In this document: positions 25,766 through 34,972 of the stretch, in pieces | Numbering within the stretch: position 1 is the first letter of the stretch | How the letters are laid out: every line of letters begins with the position of its first letter | DNA from: Peribacillus sp044761665 | Lineage (GTDB): Bacteria > Bacillota > Bacilli > Bacillales > DSM-1321 | Assembly (NCBI RefSeq): GCF_044761665.1 | Contig: NZ_JBIWCW010000012.1 | Span: forward strand, 1 to 64,000 | DNA length: 64,000 nt | Direction of reading: 5' to 3' | The notes under the pieces: generated by a model | Databases searched by the model: none | What the model was told of the DNA's origin: nothing | Seen by the model: the letters and a program-made list of their open reading frames with translations, nothing else | Translations under genes and position numbers: made by a program

Positions 25766-27280
25766 TCATTCCGCTGATTTATGTGGGGCATTGTGTACGA
25801 GTTCTTTTCTTTGAAGTCGAATAAAACATTGCACGATATTTGGATCCCACTGACTTCCGCTACCATCCTGAAGAATGTCTAAAGCTTTTTCTGCTGTCAT
25901 GCCAGCTCGATAGGTTCGGTTAGAGGTCATGGCATCAAAGGCATCCGCAACGGCAATGATTCGACCGAATAATGGGATTTCTTCTCCTGCTAAACCCTCT
26001 GGATAACCGAAGCCATCATATCTTTCATGATGGTATTTAATACCGGGTACTAGCTTCAATAATTCTTCATCCATATTGGATTGTTCGATTATTTTAGCAC
26101 CTACTACAGGATGTTTCTGGATTTCCACAAATTCTTCTTCGGTAAGCCGTCCCTCCTTTAATAGAACCATGTCAGGAATCCCAACTTTTCCGATATCATG
26201 AAGAAGTGCGGACTTTTTTAACAGGTCTACCTGAATGGAATCCATCCCACATTCTTCACCAATGCGTATGGCATATTCGGCAACTCTTATCGAGTGGCCT
26301 GCTGTATAGGAATCACGTACATCCATCATGGCAGCTATTATGGAATACGTATTATTGAGTAAATTCTGTTTTTGTTCGTCTCGGTTTTTGACAGAAGTCA
26401 TCAAGTGATTGAAACCATTAATCAAGTCATGAAATTCATCGGTGTAAGTATTATCGAGAGATTTGTGTTCTCCATTTGTAAAAGATGTAATACCGGTATT
26501 AAGAGTCTGGATCGGTGCTTGGATATCTTTCGTCAAAAGATAGACTCCGCTAAAAGCTATAAGAATGATAAATAGGAAAAACAATCCTGATGTCACGGAA
26601 AATTCACTCCAAAAAGTGAATGCCTTTTCTCCTAAATTCACTGTTATGAGTATGCTGAATAACAGGAAGGGAAATAAAGTTAAAAATAAAGAACAGACTA
26701 ATAGTTTAGCTTTAATTCCTATAAATACGTGGTTTTGAAGCACCCCACTTTCTCCATAAAGGGCGAATGCCTGGTTCAGTAAAGATTTCTTTAAAGGATG
26801 AATAGCTTTAATGGATAAGAAAAAGTCGAATAAAGCGTGCATGGCAGACATAAGGATACCGGCCACTAGCCCTAGTATGATCCAAAACTCGGAACTAAGT
26901 ATATCTGATAGAATGAAAAAAATGGATATTGATAAAGCTGGTATGATTGCTCCAAAGTAATGGACGAATAATGTCCGCCTACTTGCTAGTAATGGGTATT
27001 TTTGAGCTGCCGTGTATGCTGCCTGAAGGGATAGTAAGCTGGGGTCATCTTGTTCAAATGCAGCCCTAATCGGCCTAATGTCTTTTCGGTAAACAAAATA
27101 CTCACTACATACCATAATGATAATGGAAAGTGCTCCAGTACATATAGTAAGGATCCCATCGCTTAATGAAATTTTTATAGAGTCAAACACCAATAAACTT
27201 CCAACACTAAATATGACAATGATATTTCCTAATATATAATTAATTAATATTCTTTTCTGGAATGCCTGGAAGAGCTTCAA
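25766..27280 (-). CDS. Membrane HD-GYP domain protein (probable c-di-GMP phosphodiesterase)
   Basis: A 504-aa protein with several N-terminal transmembrane helices (about residues 10-260), a HAMP-like linker (DIQAPIQTLNTGITSFTNGEH) and a C-terminal HD-GYP domain. Catalytic signatures are intact: HSIRVAEYA, LLHDIGKVGIPD, HPVVGAKI, HHERYDGFGYP (the HD-GYP motif) and DAFDAMTSNRTYR. HD-GYP proteins hydrolyse c-di-GMP. TTG 27280 with AGGAGGAAA eight nt upstream is the best start; a TTG at 27337 in the same frame has poor spacing. It stands alone on the minus strand. Confidence 0.88.
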   Translation of the reverse strand: MKLFQAFQKRILINYILGNIIVIFSVGSLLVFDSIKISLSDGILTICTGALSIIIMVCSEYFVYRKDIRPIRAAFEQDDPSLLSLQAAYTAAQKYPLLASRRTLFVHYFGAIIPALSISIFFILSDILSSEFWIILGLVAGILMSAMHALFDFFLSIKAIHPLKKSLLNQAFALYGESGVLQNHVFIGIKAKLLVCSLFLTLFPFLLFSILITVNLGEKAFTFWSEFSVTSGLFFLFIILIAFSGVYLLTKDIQAPIQTLNTGITSFTNGEHKSLDNTYTDEFHDLINGFNHLMTSVKNRDEQKQNLLNNTYSIIAAMMDVRDSYTAGHSIRVAEYAIRIGEECGMDSIQVDLLKKSALLHDIGKVGIPDMVLLKEGRLTEEEFVEIQKHPVVGAKIIEQSNMDEELLKLVPGIKYHHERYDGFGYPEGLAGEEIPLFGRIIAVADAFDAMTSNRTYRAGMTAEKALDILQDGSGSQWDPNIVQCFIRLQRKELVHNAPHKSAE

Positions 27281-27430
27281 TACAATTTCCTCCTGAACTG
27301 GTTCAATGTTTCTTTCTAAGCCAACATAGTATAGCAAACCTTTAATCTGGAATATATAGTTTTTTATCCTAAATTAAGTAATGGGTTCATGTTTAGATAG
27401 GTAAAATGAAATGCGTATGGGGTTATTGTC

Positions 27431-27459
27431 TTGTTAATTCATTAGTATTTTGATAATAT
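27431..27459 (+). promoter_or_regulatory. Promoter of helD
   Basis: TTGTTA (27431-27436) and TAATAT (27454-27459) lie 17 nt apart. A short hairpin GATGTCC/GGACATC (27461-27467 and 27475-27481) lies at the expected transcript start. Confidence 0.5.
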
Positions 27460-27528
27460 GGATGTCCATTTCAAGGACATCGGTGATTTTTACATCTCTA
27501 ATGTGTAGGAAGGAGGAATGAAGAAATT

Positions 27529-29772
27529 ATGGCACATCCCGATTTTGAAAAAGAACAAGAACGGCTGGATTTTACAAAAAGGTACATAGATGTAGTCATC
27601 AAAACTGCGGAAAGTAGTAAGGATCAATTCCAGAAGAATATGCAGGAGGCTTTCGGGGATGCGGATTGGTCAGAGTCAGGTTTATATTCGCAATTACTCA
27701 CGACTGCTAACTTTTTTGAAATGTCCCAGTCTGAATTGGAAAGCTTGAAGATAGCAAGTAACAAGCCTTACTTTGCAAGGGTGGACTTTATCCGGAAGGA
27801 TGATGAAGTAGGGGAAATTCTTTATTTTGGGAAAACATCGCTCTATCAACGTGAAAGCCAGGAACAAATCATTGTCGATTGGAGGTCGCCCATCGCCAAC
27901 CTTTATTATGAAGGGCGTATTGGTGAAGTCGAATATCATGCGGAAGGGGAAATCTTTAGCGGGAATATCACGTTAAAGCGGCAACTGATGATCGAGGCTG
28001 GCGAGTTAGAAGAGGTTAGGGATATTGACTTAACGACGACGGATGAACTACTGCAGGAATCCCTTTCAAAAAGCTCAAGCAATCGTTTGACCGATATCAT
28101 CACGACGATACAGGAAGAACAAAATAAGATCATTCGTGCCGATTTAAATAAGCCCATCATCGTTCAAGGGGCGGCAGGTAGTGGGAAAACGACTATTGCT
28201 TTACACCGGATCTCTTATTTTATATACCATTATAAAGACTTGTTTGATCCACGCCAGTTAATGATTCTAGCCCCGAGCCGTGTATTCATTGATTACATAT
28301 CTGAAGCTTTACCAGAACTGGGAGTTGATAAAGTAAAACAGTTTACATTTACAGAATATGTTCAGGTAGCGATTGGTCGGCCTTTGACTCTTAAACAGGA
28401 TAATAAATTGATGCGTATATTGGAAGAGAGCAATGAAGAAACAGAAGTGGCTATCTGGATATCCGGCTTAAAGGGTTCTCCCTTATTTAAGCTAATCTTG
28501 GATGGTTATATAAAGGATATTTTCAGTAGTTTTCACCCAGTTGATGATTTTTATTGTGATAATTATCGTTTATACTCTGCCAAGAAGTTTATTAGATTGT
28601 TAGAGGAAGATTATTGGTATTTGCCGCTTTATGGCCGACTGGATAAGTTAAAGGGCATTTTGCACAATGAGGTGAAATCAAAAAAGAAAAAAATGTTGGA
28701 TCAAGTGGAGGACTTTTATCAAACAAAAATTGATAAAGCCTTTGCCAAGAATATTGATCCGGTGAAACGCAAGGAGTTTGTTACAAAGTGCCACGACAAA
28801 AAGATCGAACGGACTGAACGGATGAAAAAAGCAATACGCACATCCGTTAAAGCTTACTTTAAACCGTTCAAAAATAAAAGCTTGCTTCAGTATTATCAAG
28901 AGCTGTATCAGAATCCTGATCGAATGGTTTTATATAGTAAGGGTAAACTTGGCATTGAAGATGCACATGCATTATGTGAGTATAGTCAAAAGATATTTGA
29001 TGAAAAATGCTATGAAATTGAGGATTTGGGTGCGTTGTTATATTTACAGGAATTACTTTTTGGAGTTGATAAAGACAAAAAAGCCAAAAATGTGGTCATA
29101 GATGAGGCACAGGATTATAGTTTCTTGCAACTGCAAGCGCTGAAAACGACCTTTGACACTGATATGTTCACGCTTGTGGGTGATCTTGCTCAAGGCATCC
29201 ATTCATACAGAGGACTTCAAACATGGGATGAAGTCCATCGTAGCATTTTTCCAAGAGCGACATATACAGAACTGCAAAAAAGCTATAGGACGACCAATGA
29301 AATTATGGGGCAAGCCAATCGGATCCTTCAATTATTACCCTATGATTTTCCTGAGGTTGAGCCTGTGGTCCGCCACGGCAAAGAACCTGAATTCATATCC
29401 ATTAAAAGATATGGCTGGGAGAAGAAATTGATGGATCATATCGCTACGTTAAAAAGAGAAGGGTATAAAACGTTTGCAATCATTACTAAAACGATGAAGG
29501 ATTGTGAACTCGCTAATGATAAATTGAAGCAGTTCTCTAACGATTTTCATTTAATCAATGAAGAAGGGATGATTCCGAAACATAAAACGATGTTAGTCCC
29601 TTCCTATCAATCCAAAGGACTTGAATTTGATGTGGTCATCGCATTATCTCTGGAGGAAAAGTATCTTCGTGAGAATGAGTTGGATATTAAATTGTTATAT
29701 GTCACAATGACAAGACCTTTGCATAGGCTTTATTTTTTTGGAAGTGAAAAAGAAGACTTTCTTTTAGAATGA
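27529..29772 (+). CDS. helD: HelD-like UvrD/Rep superfamily 1 helicase
   Basis: HelD removes stalled RNA polymerase from DNA and recycles it. The 747-aa protein has an N-terminal coiled-coil arm (about 1-75, ...EKEQERLDFTKRYIDVVIKTAE), Walker A GAAGSGKTTIALHR near residue 215, helicase motif II VVIDEAQDYS, motif III LVGDLAQGIHSYRG, motif IV-like LQKSYRTT, motif V YQSKGLEFDVVI and motif VI LLYVTMTRPLHRLY. B. subtilis HelD (774 aa) has the same layout. AAGGAGGAATG precedes the ATG. Confidence 0.92.
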   Translation: MAHPDFEKEQERLDFTKRYIDVVIKTAESSKDQFQKNMQEAFGDADWSESGLYSQLLTTANFFEMSQSELESLKIASNKPYFARVDFIRKDDEVGEILYFGKTSLYQRESQEQIIVDWRSPIANLYYEGRIGEVEYHAEGEIFSGNITLKRQLMIEAGELEEVRDIDLTTTDELLQESLSKSSSNRLTDIITTIQEEQNKIIRADLNKPIIVQGAAGSGKTTIALHRISYFIYHYKDLFDPRQLMILAPSRVFIDYISEALPELGVDKVKQFTFTEYVQVAIGRPLTLKQDNKLMRILEESNEETEVAIWISGLKGSPLFKLILDGYIKDIFSSFHPVDDFYCDNYRLYSAKKFIRLLEEDYWYLPLYGRLDKLKGILHNEVKSKKKKMLDQVEDFYQTKIDKAFAKNIDPVKRKEFVTKCHDKKIERTERMKKAIRTSVKAYFKPFKNKSLLQYYQELYQNPDRMVLYSKGKLGIEDAHALCEYSQKIFDEKCYEIEDLGALLYLQELLFGVDKDKKAKNVVIDEAQDYSFLQLQALKTTFDTDMFTLVGDLAQGIHSYRGLQTWDEVHRSIFPRATYTELQKSYRTTNEIMGQANRILQLLPYDFPEVEPVVRHGKEPEFISIKRYGWEKKLMDHIATLKREGYKTFAIITKTMKDCELANDKLKQFSNDFHLINEEGMIPKHKTMLVPSYQSKGLEFDVVIALSLEEKYLRENELDIKLLYVTMTRPLHRLYFFGSEKEDFLLE

Positions 29773-29782
29773 ATCCTGATAG

Positions 29783-29820
29783 GGAGGCGCATATATGATG
29801 GGGATATGCGCCTCCTATTT
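29783..29820. terminator. Terminator hairpin after helD
   Basis: GGAGGCGCATAT (29783-29794) pairs perfectly with ATATGCGCCTCC (29804-29815), with short T-rich flanks. It separates helD from the convergent GNAT gene. Confidence 0.7.
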
Positions 29821-29831
29821 ATGTAGGTTCT

Positions 29832-30356
29832 TTATAATTTCAAAAGGATATCATGTATATCCTCCCATCCATATCCTACTTCCGCTATCTCGATACCAGC
29901 CATTTTAATTGTTTTTTCTGTGATTAAACGGCCGCCAAGGGCTTCGTAAAATCCCCTTGAAGGATTATCCTTGAGCGCCCATATGATCAAATTACTATGT
30001 TGTTTTCCGATAAGTTCTTCTACGACAACTTTAATCAGCTTCTTACCGATACCTTGTCGTTGGTACTCTTCTAACAGGTAAATGGCATACACTTCCCCTT
30101 GAAAATACTGGTGAGCATTTGTTTGTTCTGGTCCACCTGCGGCAAAACCGACTATATGCCCTTCATCATTTTCAGCTATATATGTGGCACCATGAAGCAT
30201 CTTTAAGTTTCTTGCCCAATTTTTTTTTCTGGTTTCCAGATTCAGCGAGTCCAAATAGGTATCTGGAAGAATTCCTTTGTAAGTTGATTGCCAACTTTTT
30301 ATATGTACATGTGCAATCCCAGTTATGTCATTTTCTGAAGCCTTCCTGATATGCAT
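29832..30356 (-). CDS. GNAT-family N-acetyltransferase
   Basis: A 174-aa acetyltransferase. The acetyl-CoA-binding motif A is clear as YLLEEYQRQGIGKKLIKVV near residues 93-111, preceded by the beta-4 strand GEVYAIYL and followed by IWALKDNPSRGFYEALGG. The N-terminus (HIRKASENDITGIAHVHIKSWQSTY) is typical of the branch annotated as general GNAT. ATG 30356 follows GGAAGGTG on the minus strand; an ATG at 30380 is weaker. Substrate unknown. Confidence 0.85.
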   Translation of the reverse strand: MHIRKASENDITGIAHVHIKSWQSTYKGILPDTYLDSLNLETRKKNWARNLKMLHGATYIAENDEGHIVGFAAGGPEQTNAHQYFQGEVYAIYLLEEYQRQGIGKKLIKVVVEELIGKQHSNLIIWALKDNPSRGFYEALGGRLITEKTIKMAGIEIAEVGYGWEDIHDILLKL

Positions 30357-30496
30357 ATATTTCACCTTCCAATTAGTCATTTTCCCTAGAATATCATGTC
30401 TGATTTGATTAAACAGTAAATATAGGTTTAAAAGTATTCTTTAAAGGAAAAGAAATATAAGAGACATTCAACGAGATGAAGGGAAGGTTGAGAAAG

Positions 30497-30688
30497 ATGA
30501 AATTGAAAGTTGGTTTTTATTTTCCAGGTGGTAAAGAAATTGAACATGAGGTGGATGGGGAAGACACGACACAAATGATTTCTAATATTCAGAAGCACCG
30601 CTATTATAATTTAGTTAAAGGCGATTCACATTATGTGGTAGATACAGAAAAGGCAGCCTATTTTTGCGTAACTGAAATAGCAGATTGA
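30497..30688 (+). CDS. Hypothetical small protein, 63 aa
   Basis: I do not recognise this protein. It is a 63-aa soluble sequence beginning KLKVGFYFPGGKEIEHEV with alternating beta-type hydrophobicity, then a polar helix (TTQMISNIQKHRYYNL). ATG 30497 is preceded by AAGGTTGAG; an in-frame ATG at 30476 would give 70 aa. The gene is followed by a strong terminator, which supports it as a real single-gene unit. Confidence 0.6.
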   Translation: MKLKVGFYFPGGKEIEHEVDGEDTTQMISNIQKHRYYNLVKGDSHYVVDTEKAAYFCVTEIAD

Positions 30689-30694
30689 TCATAT

Positions 30695-30733
30695 AACCGT
30701 ATTGGACATTTTGTCTAATACGGTTTATTCTTT
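30695..30733 (+). terminator. Rho-independent terminator
   Basis: AACCGTATTGGACA (30695-30708) pairs with TGTCTAATACGGTT (30712-30725), one G-U and a 3-nt loop, then ATTCTTTTTTT. Confidence 0.9.
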
Positions 30734-30767
30734 TTTTAAAGATAATGATTTTTAAAAGGAGTCAATG

Positions 30768-31181
30768 ATGAAAATTAATTTTACGAAAAGCCAATATGAT
30801 ACATTGATTAAATTGGTTCAATATGGATACTGGATTACTTCGGATTCGGAAAACAATGAAAAATTCAGCGAGTTAGAGCAATATTTGAATTCCTATGCGA
30901 AGGATTTTGACGTTAAGGGAATAGAGTATATAGAGGAATATGGAATGTATGATCTGAGTCGTGAACTTGAAGAAGAAATCCATAAAGTAATTGATAAGTA
31001 TGAAGAAGGCGTTTTCCTGGATAAGCTTGCCTACCATATGGCAAGGAAAGAGTTTGCGAAGGAATCGAAGCTCAAAGAGTTTAATCAAGAGGAAGCTTTC
31101 CTACGTGTACTCGAACTGGAAGAGAAATACCATCTGTATATTGAAGAGAATGGGCTGGACCATCTGAAAATAGAGAAATAA
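30768..31181 (+). CDS. Hypothetical helical protein, 137 aa
   Basis: The family is not recognised. The sequence is acidic, fully alpha-helical in appearance and soluble, with a repeating EEYGMYDLSRELEEEIHKVIDKYEE stretch in the middle that suggests an adaptor or regulatory helical bundle. ATG 30768 is better spaced from AAAAGGAG than the adjacent ATG 30765. A 19-bp terminator follows. Nothing in the context reveals its job. Confidence 0.65.
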   Translation: MKINFTKSQYDTLIKLVQYGYWITSDSENNEKFSELEQYLNSYAKDFDVKGIEYIEEYGMYDLSRELEEEIHKVIDKYEEGVFLDKLAYHMARKEFAKESKLKEFNQEEAFLRVLELEEKYHLYIEENGLDHLKIEK

Positions 31182-31184
31182 GTA

Positions 31185-31233
31185 AAAGGAAAGGGAGGGG
31201 ATATGCGTTTATCCTCTCCCTTTCCTTTATATT
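31185..31233. terminator. Long bidirectional terminator
   Basis: A 19-bp stem (31185-31203 with 31210-31228, one G-U) with a 6-nt loop and A/T-rich flanks separates the 137-aa gene from the convergent AlaX gene. Confidence 0.85.
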
Positions 31234-31266
31234 CAGAGACACTAGCACATTCGGATTCTAGTTATT

Positions 31267-32451
31267 TCACTCCTGAACGTTATCCAGTTTATTGACTGCA
31301 AACGAATAGAATTCCATCAAATCATCCTGTGAAGTGAACCCAGCTTGTGCAGATTTCGCATTGCCTCCGCCCTTTCCATTGTATGTAGGGAGCCATTTCT
31401 TAAAGAATTCCCCGCAATGGATCGAATGGCTGCCATCGTGTGCCAGGAGAACCTTTTGTTCCTTTACACTCATGAAAAGGATGGGAGATCTCTCTTTTTG
31501 ATGGATGGTGGAAGAAAGCAATTGCATTTCCTTCAATGTCTGATCTTCGAAAACATGATGGATAAAACCATCCTCTTTCTCTGTAAGCAAAGATTCAGCA
31601 AGGAATTCTACTTGCTTAAGCTTGAGTTTTTCGTAAGCTAGTTTTAGTTTGTCATGATCGGTTTCCAATTTTTCTACCCTGTTGAGAATATCAACACGAC
31701 CCGTGTTAAATTTTAATGATAACTTAGATAGTAGGTTCAGACTGTCAGTAAAGTCGTGCAACGCCCTAAATCCACATTTAAAATAAAGCCGTGTGGACTC
31801 TTTCTGTTTTTCCGTTTTGATGATTTTAATGATCCCAATTTCCCCGGTTTGTTCCACATGTGTTCCACCACAGGGATTATATTCAATCCCCTCAATTTCA
31901 ACAATTCGGATATCTTCTGTCACGGTTGGCATTTTCACTACAGGAATTGACTGCAATCGATCTCTTGTCACAAAGTATGTATGTAGCTTTCGGTTTTCGT
32001 AGATATACTGATTGACAAGCCGTTCCGTTTCCAACGTTTGTTCATCAGTCCAGGAAGTTGTACTGATATCTATAGAGACAAGGTCTTGGCCTAGGTGGAA
32101 GCTGACAGTACGTGCATGAAATAATTCCCGGCAGGCCGCGGACAGTAAGTGCTGCCCACTATGCTGCTGCATGTGATCAAAACGGCGTTCCCAATCCAGT
32201 ACGCAATGTACGAAATGCGAACTCGGCTTGCTTTCGAGTTTGTGAAGGATATCCTCATTTTCATTTATTGAAATATCAAGAATCGGTATGCCATCTATGC
32301 TACCTGTATCCCTGGGTTGTCCTCCCCCCTCAGGGTAAAAAGCTGTCTCATCAAGCAGGATATAGTAAAATCCCTTCTCTTCAAAAATTTCCAGAATCTT
32401 CGCGTCCCATTCAGTTAGCTTGGATGAAACATAATATAATTTTTTAGTCAT
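31267..32451 (-). CDS. AlaX-type alanyl-tRNA editing hydrolase with DHHA1 domain
   Basis: A free-standing editing protein that deacylates mischarged Ser/Gly-tRNA-Ala. The 394-aa protein resembles the editing half of alanyl-tRNA synthetase: an N-terminal barrel (TAFYPEGGGQPRDTG), the zinc site QQHSGQHLLSA and CGGTHVEQTGEIG, a coiled coil (about 230-270), and a C-terminal DHHA1 domain with GKGGGNAKSAQAG. There is no aminoacylation domain. This is the long AlaX-L form. The likely start is ATG 32451, with TTG 32463 as alternative; AAAGGAA is upstream. Confidence 0.9.
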   Translation of the reverse strand: MTKKLYYVSSKLTEWDAKILEIFEEKGFYYILLDETAFYPEGGGQPRDTGSIDGIPILDISINENEDILHKLESKPSSHFVHCVLDWERRFDHMQQHSGQHLLSAACRELFHARTVSFHLGQDLVSIDISTTSWTDEQTLETERLVNQYIYENRKLHTYFVTRDRLQSIPVVKMPTVTEDIRIVEIEGIEYNPCGGTHVEQTGEIGIIKIIKTEKQKESTRLYFKCGFRALHDFTDSLNLLSKLSLKFNTGRVDILNRVEKLETDHDKLKLAYEKLKLKQVEFLAESLLTEKEDGFIHHVFEDQTLKEMQLLSSTIHQKERSPILFMSVKEQKVLLAHDGSHSIHCGEFFKKWLPTYNGKGGGNAKSAQAGFTSQDDLMEFYSFAVNKLDNVQE

Positions 32452-32757
32452 CAAATTATCCAATTCCTTTCAGCAGTCAGTAAAATTATAACATCTTAAA
32501 CCATATGATTTGAACAAGTGCTGTATCGGCTGGCAAATTCAAATATGTAGTCTTTATGACAAACTTTCAAAAATATTCATTAGAGGATACATTCGCTGTT
32601 TATAGAAAAAACCTTTTGATGTAAAATATTCCTGAAAGAATATACTTTAGACCTAAATAAAATAAAAATACTGGAATTAGGGGTCGACTATTGGTGGGTG
32701 TACATATAAATAGGACAACCATTTAAGTAGGTTAAAGAAAGGGTCAAGTGATTAGAA
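32452..32757. other. Intergenic stretch without gene
   Basis: I see no gene here. It is AT-rich and contains a short inverted repeat ATATTC/GAATAT near 32625-32642 and the Shine-Dalgarno of the downstream cyclase gene. No confident promoter was identified. Confidence 0.5.
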
Positions 32758-34380
32758 TTGCAATTAGTCAATATGGAAAAATATAAAAATACCCTCTATG
32801 GAAATATTAAAAAGCAGCTTTCTGGTTGGTTGGAATTAGATGAAACGAAGACGGTCACTACGAAAGAGGTGTATCGTTTTCTCCATTCCATTAAAGGAAC
32901 CGGGGGAACTTTACAGCTATGTGGCCTTATGTTAATTACGGAGAATCTCTTAGACAAGCTCGATGAAGATAGTGAAGAAGTATGGCAGCAAGAAGAACTT
33001 AAAAATCTACTTTTTGATTTGATTGAACATACCTATGAATACGAGCATTTTGCTGAAATGGAGATGAAAGAGAAGCCGGCTGGTGATCCACAGGCCCCAC
33101 TCATCCAAATCATTGATGACGACATATCCATGCTGATCCTATTAAAGGACATTCTTGAGGAAAAAGGATGGATGGTCATAACGAATGCCGATCCGGTAAA
33201 AGCTACAAAGCAGTATTTTGAGATGCAACCTGATTGCCTTATCCTAGATATTCAATTACCTACGAAGGACGGTTATCAAGTTCTACAGGACATACACTTG
33301 CATAATGAAAAATACTTCATCCCCAAAATTATGATTAGCATACAGAACGACAAGCAATCACGAATTAAAGCTTATAAAATGGGTGCCGATGATTTTATTA
33401 GTAAGCCCATAGATATTGAAGAGTTTATTGTGAAAATAGAAAGGCACATTCAGCGTAAGAAAATCTTTGACCAATCCGTCCTGATTGATGAGCTGACTCA
33501 AGTGTATAATCGCAGGTTCCTAGATGACGCAATCCCTCGTTATTTTCAGGATTTCAAGCGGTCCGGACATCCTTTTTCGATTAGTATCATAGATCTGGAT
33601 CATTTCAAGAAAGTAAATGATTCATATGGACATGCGATGGGTGATGTCGTTTTGATGGAATTTGCACAATTCATTAAAAATAACATCCGCAGTTCCGATT
33701 TGATTTGTCGTTACGGTGGCGAAGAATTCGTTATAATTTTTCCACGTACGACCAATGCGGAAGCCAAGAACAAGTTAGCGGAGTTGATAAAAGTCTTCTC
33801 TGCGAAGAGGTTCGCTTATGAAAATCAACATTTTTCTGTATCGTTTTCAGCAGGTGTATATACCGTTAATGATGGGAGTGTTACGCCGGAAGAGGCGTTT
33901 GAAGGAGCGGATTCTTCTTTATATGAAGCAAAGAGATCAGGCCGGGGTCGAGTGGAGAGCATTCAAAAAACAAGCTTTAAAAAGAAATGCCTTAATGTAT
34001 CAGTGATAGATGACGACATCATTATTAGGACCATCTTAACCAAAACATTGCAATCGATGGAGTTTCCTCATTATGACTTAAATATAGCCGTATATGAAGA
34101 TGGGTGTTCTTTTTTGAATTCAGATCGAGCAAAAGAAAATAGCGCTCATTTTCTGATACTGGATGGTGTTATGCCGACCATGGATGGAATTGAAGTACTG
34201 AAGGAAGTGAAACACGGTAAAAATGCCGATTGTTTCACCGTTTTGATGTTAACCGGCAGAAAAAGTTCGGAGGATATCGCCATTGCATTGAAAATGGGTG
34301 CTGATGATTATGTAACGAAACCATTTAATATTATTGATCTTCAAGCACGGATGGAACGTCTCCTAAAAAAAATGATGTGA
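32758..34380 (+). CDS. Hpt-REC-GGDEF-REC diguanylate cyclase
   Basis: A predicted phosphorelay-controlled c-di-GMP synthase of 540 aa. Domains in order: Hpt (about 1-105) with phospho-accepting His43 in LHSIKGTGG; receiver 1 (115-232) with Asp164 in LILDIQLP and the KP pair near 216; GGDEF (240-400) with active-site GGEEF at 320-324 and an I-site RSSD at 311-314, five residues upstream, so product inhibition is possible; and receiver 2 (411-540) with Asp469 in LILDGVMP. No membrane segment. The start is TTG 32758 (AAAGGGTC upstream), or ATG 32773. It lies 208 nt before the regulator/kinase pair that probably feeds it phosphate. Confidence 0.92.
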   Translation: MQLVNMEKYKNTLYGNIKKQLSGWLELDETKTVTTKEVYRFLHSIKGTGGTLQLCGLMLITENLLDKLDEDSEEVWQQEELKNLLFDLIEHTYEYEHFAEMEMKEKPAGDPQAPLIQIIDDDISMLILLKDILEEKGWMVITNADPVKATKQYFEMQPDCLILDIQLPTKDGYQVLQDIHLHNEKYFIPKIMISIQNDKQSRIKAYKMGADDFISKPIDIEEFIVKIERHIQRKKIFDQSVLIDELTQVYNRRFLDDAIPRYFQDFKRSGHPFSISIIDLDHFKKVNDSYGHAMGDVVLMEFAQFIKNNIRSSDLICRYGGEEFVIIFPRTTNAEAKNKLAELIKVFSAKRFAYENQHFSVSFSAGVYTVNDGSVTPEEAFEGADSSLYEAKRSGRGRVESIQKTSFKKKCLNVSVIDDDIIIRTILTKTLQSMEFPHYDLNIAVYEDGCSFLNSDRAKENSAHFLILDGVMPTMDGIEVLKEVKHGKNADCFTVLMLTGRKSSEDIAIALKMGADDYVTKPFNIIDLQARMERLLKKMM

Positions 34381-34588
34381 AGAGCGGTTCTATGCAAATT
34401 GTTCCCTAACAGGGCGAGAAAACTGTCTATGCAGTGGCTAATTAATGTTTTTTATATTTTTGCCGATATAAGACTGAAACGGAATCGTTAATGAAAAATA
34501 GGGATTAAAGCTTTTTATATAGTGCAGTTTGTTTATGAGGAGTCATTAATATCCTTCTATTTCGATATAACCTTAAGGAGGATGAAGC

Positions 34589-34972
34589 GTGAAACGGATT
34601 CTATTGGCAGAAGATGAAGAAATTTTGCGAATGTTGGTTGTGGATACACTAGAGGATGAAGATTACGAGGTTGATGAAGCCTCTGACGGTAACGAGGCGA
34701 TTCAATTGCTCAAGAAGAATACCTATGATCTTATCATCTTGGATTATATGATGCCAGGATTCACTGGTTTGGAAATCATTGAAAAAATCAAGTCAACGGA
34801 AATTGAAAATAAAGGGAAAATCATGATGCTTTCTGCAAAAAGCCAGCAATATGAACAAGACAGAATTTTAGAAGCGGGAGCGGATTATTTCATGGCTAAG
34901 CCATTCAGCCCAATCAAGCTTTTAGAGAAAATAGGGGCCATTCTAGATGAAACTGAAACAATATATAAATAA
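34589..34972 (+). CDS. Single-domain response regulator
   Basis: A 127-aa stand-alone CheY-like receiver with no output domain. The acidic pocket is AEDEE (Asp9/Glu10), the phospho-acceptor is Asp52 in LIILDYMMPG, the Ser/Ala switch is MLSAKS, and Lys is in MAKPFSP. Such proteins act as phosphate shuttles. Its 3' end overlaps the hybrid kinase gene by 26 nt, so the two are translationally coupled and almost certainly partners. AAGGAGGATGAAGC precedes the start. Confidence 0.93.
   Translation: MKRILLAEDEEILRMLVVDTLEDEDYEVDEASDGNEAIQLLKKNTYDLIILDYMMPGFTGLEIIEKIKSTEIENKGKIMMLSAKSQQYEQDRILEAGADYFMAKPFSPIKLLEKIGAILDETETIYK

Noticed and set aside
34947..34972. Overlap of the response regulator and kinase genes as a possible frameshift fusion
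   Set aside because: Both proteins are complete with intact domains on their own; the 26-nt overlap is ordinary translational coupling.
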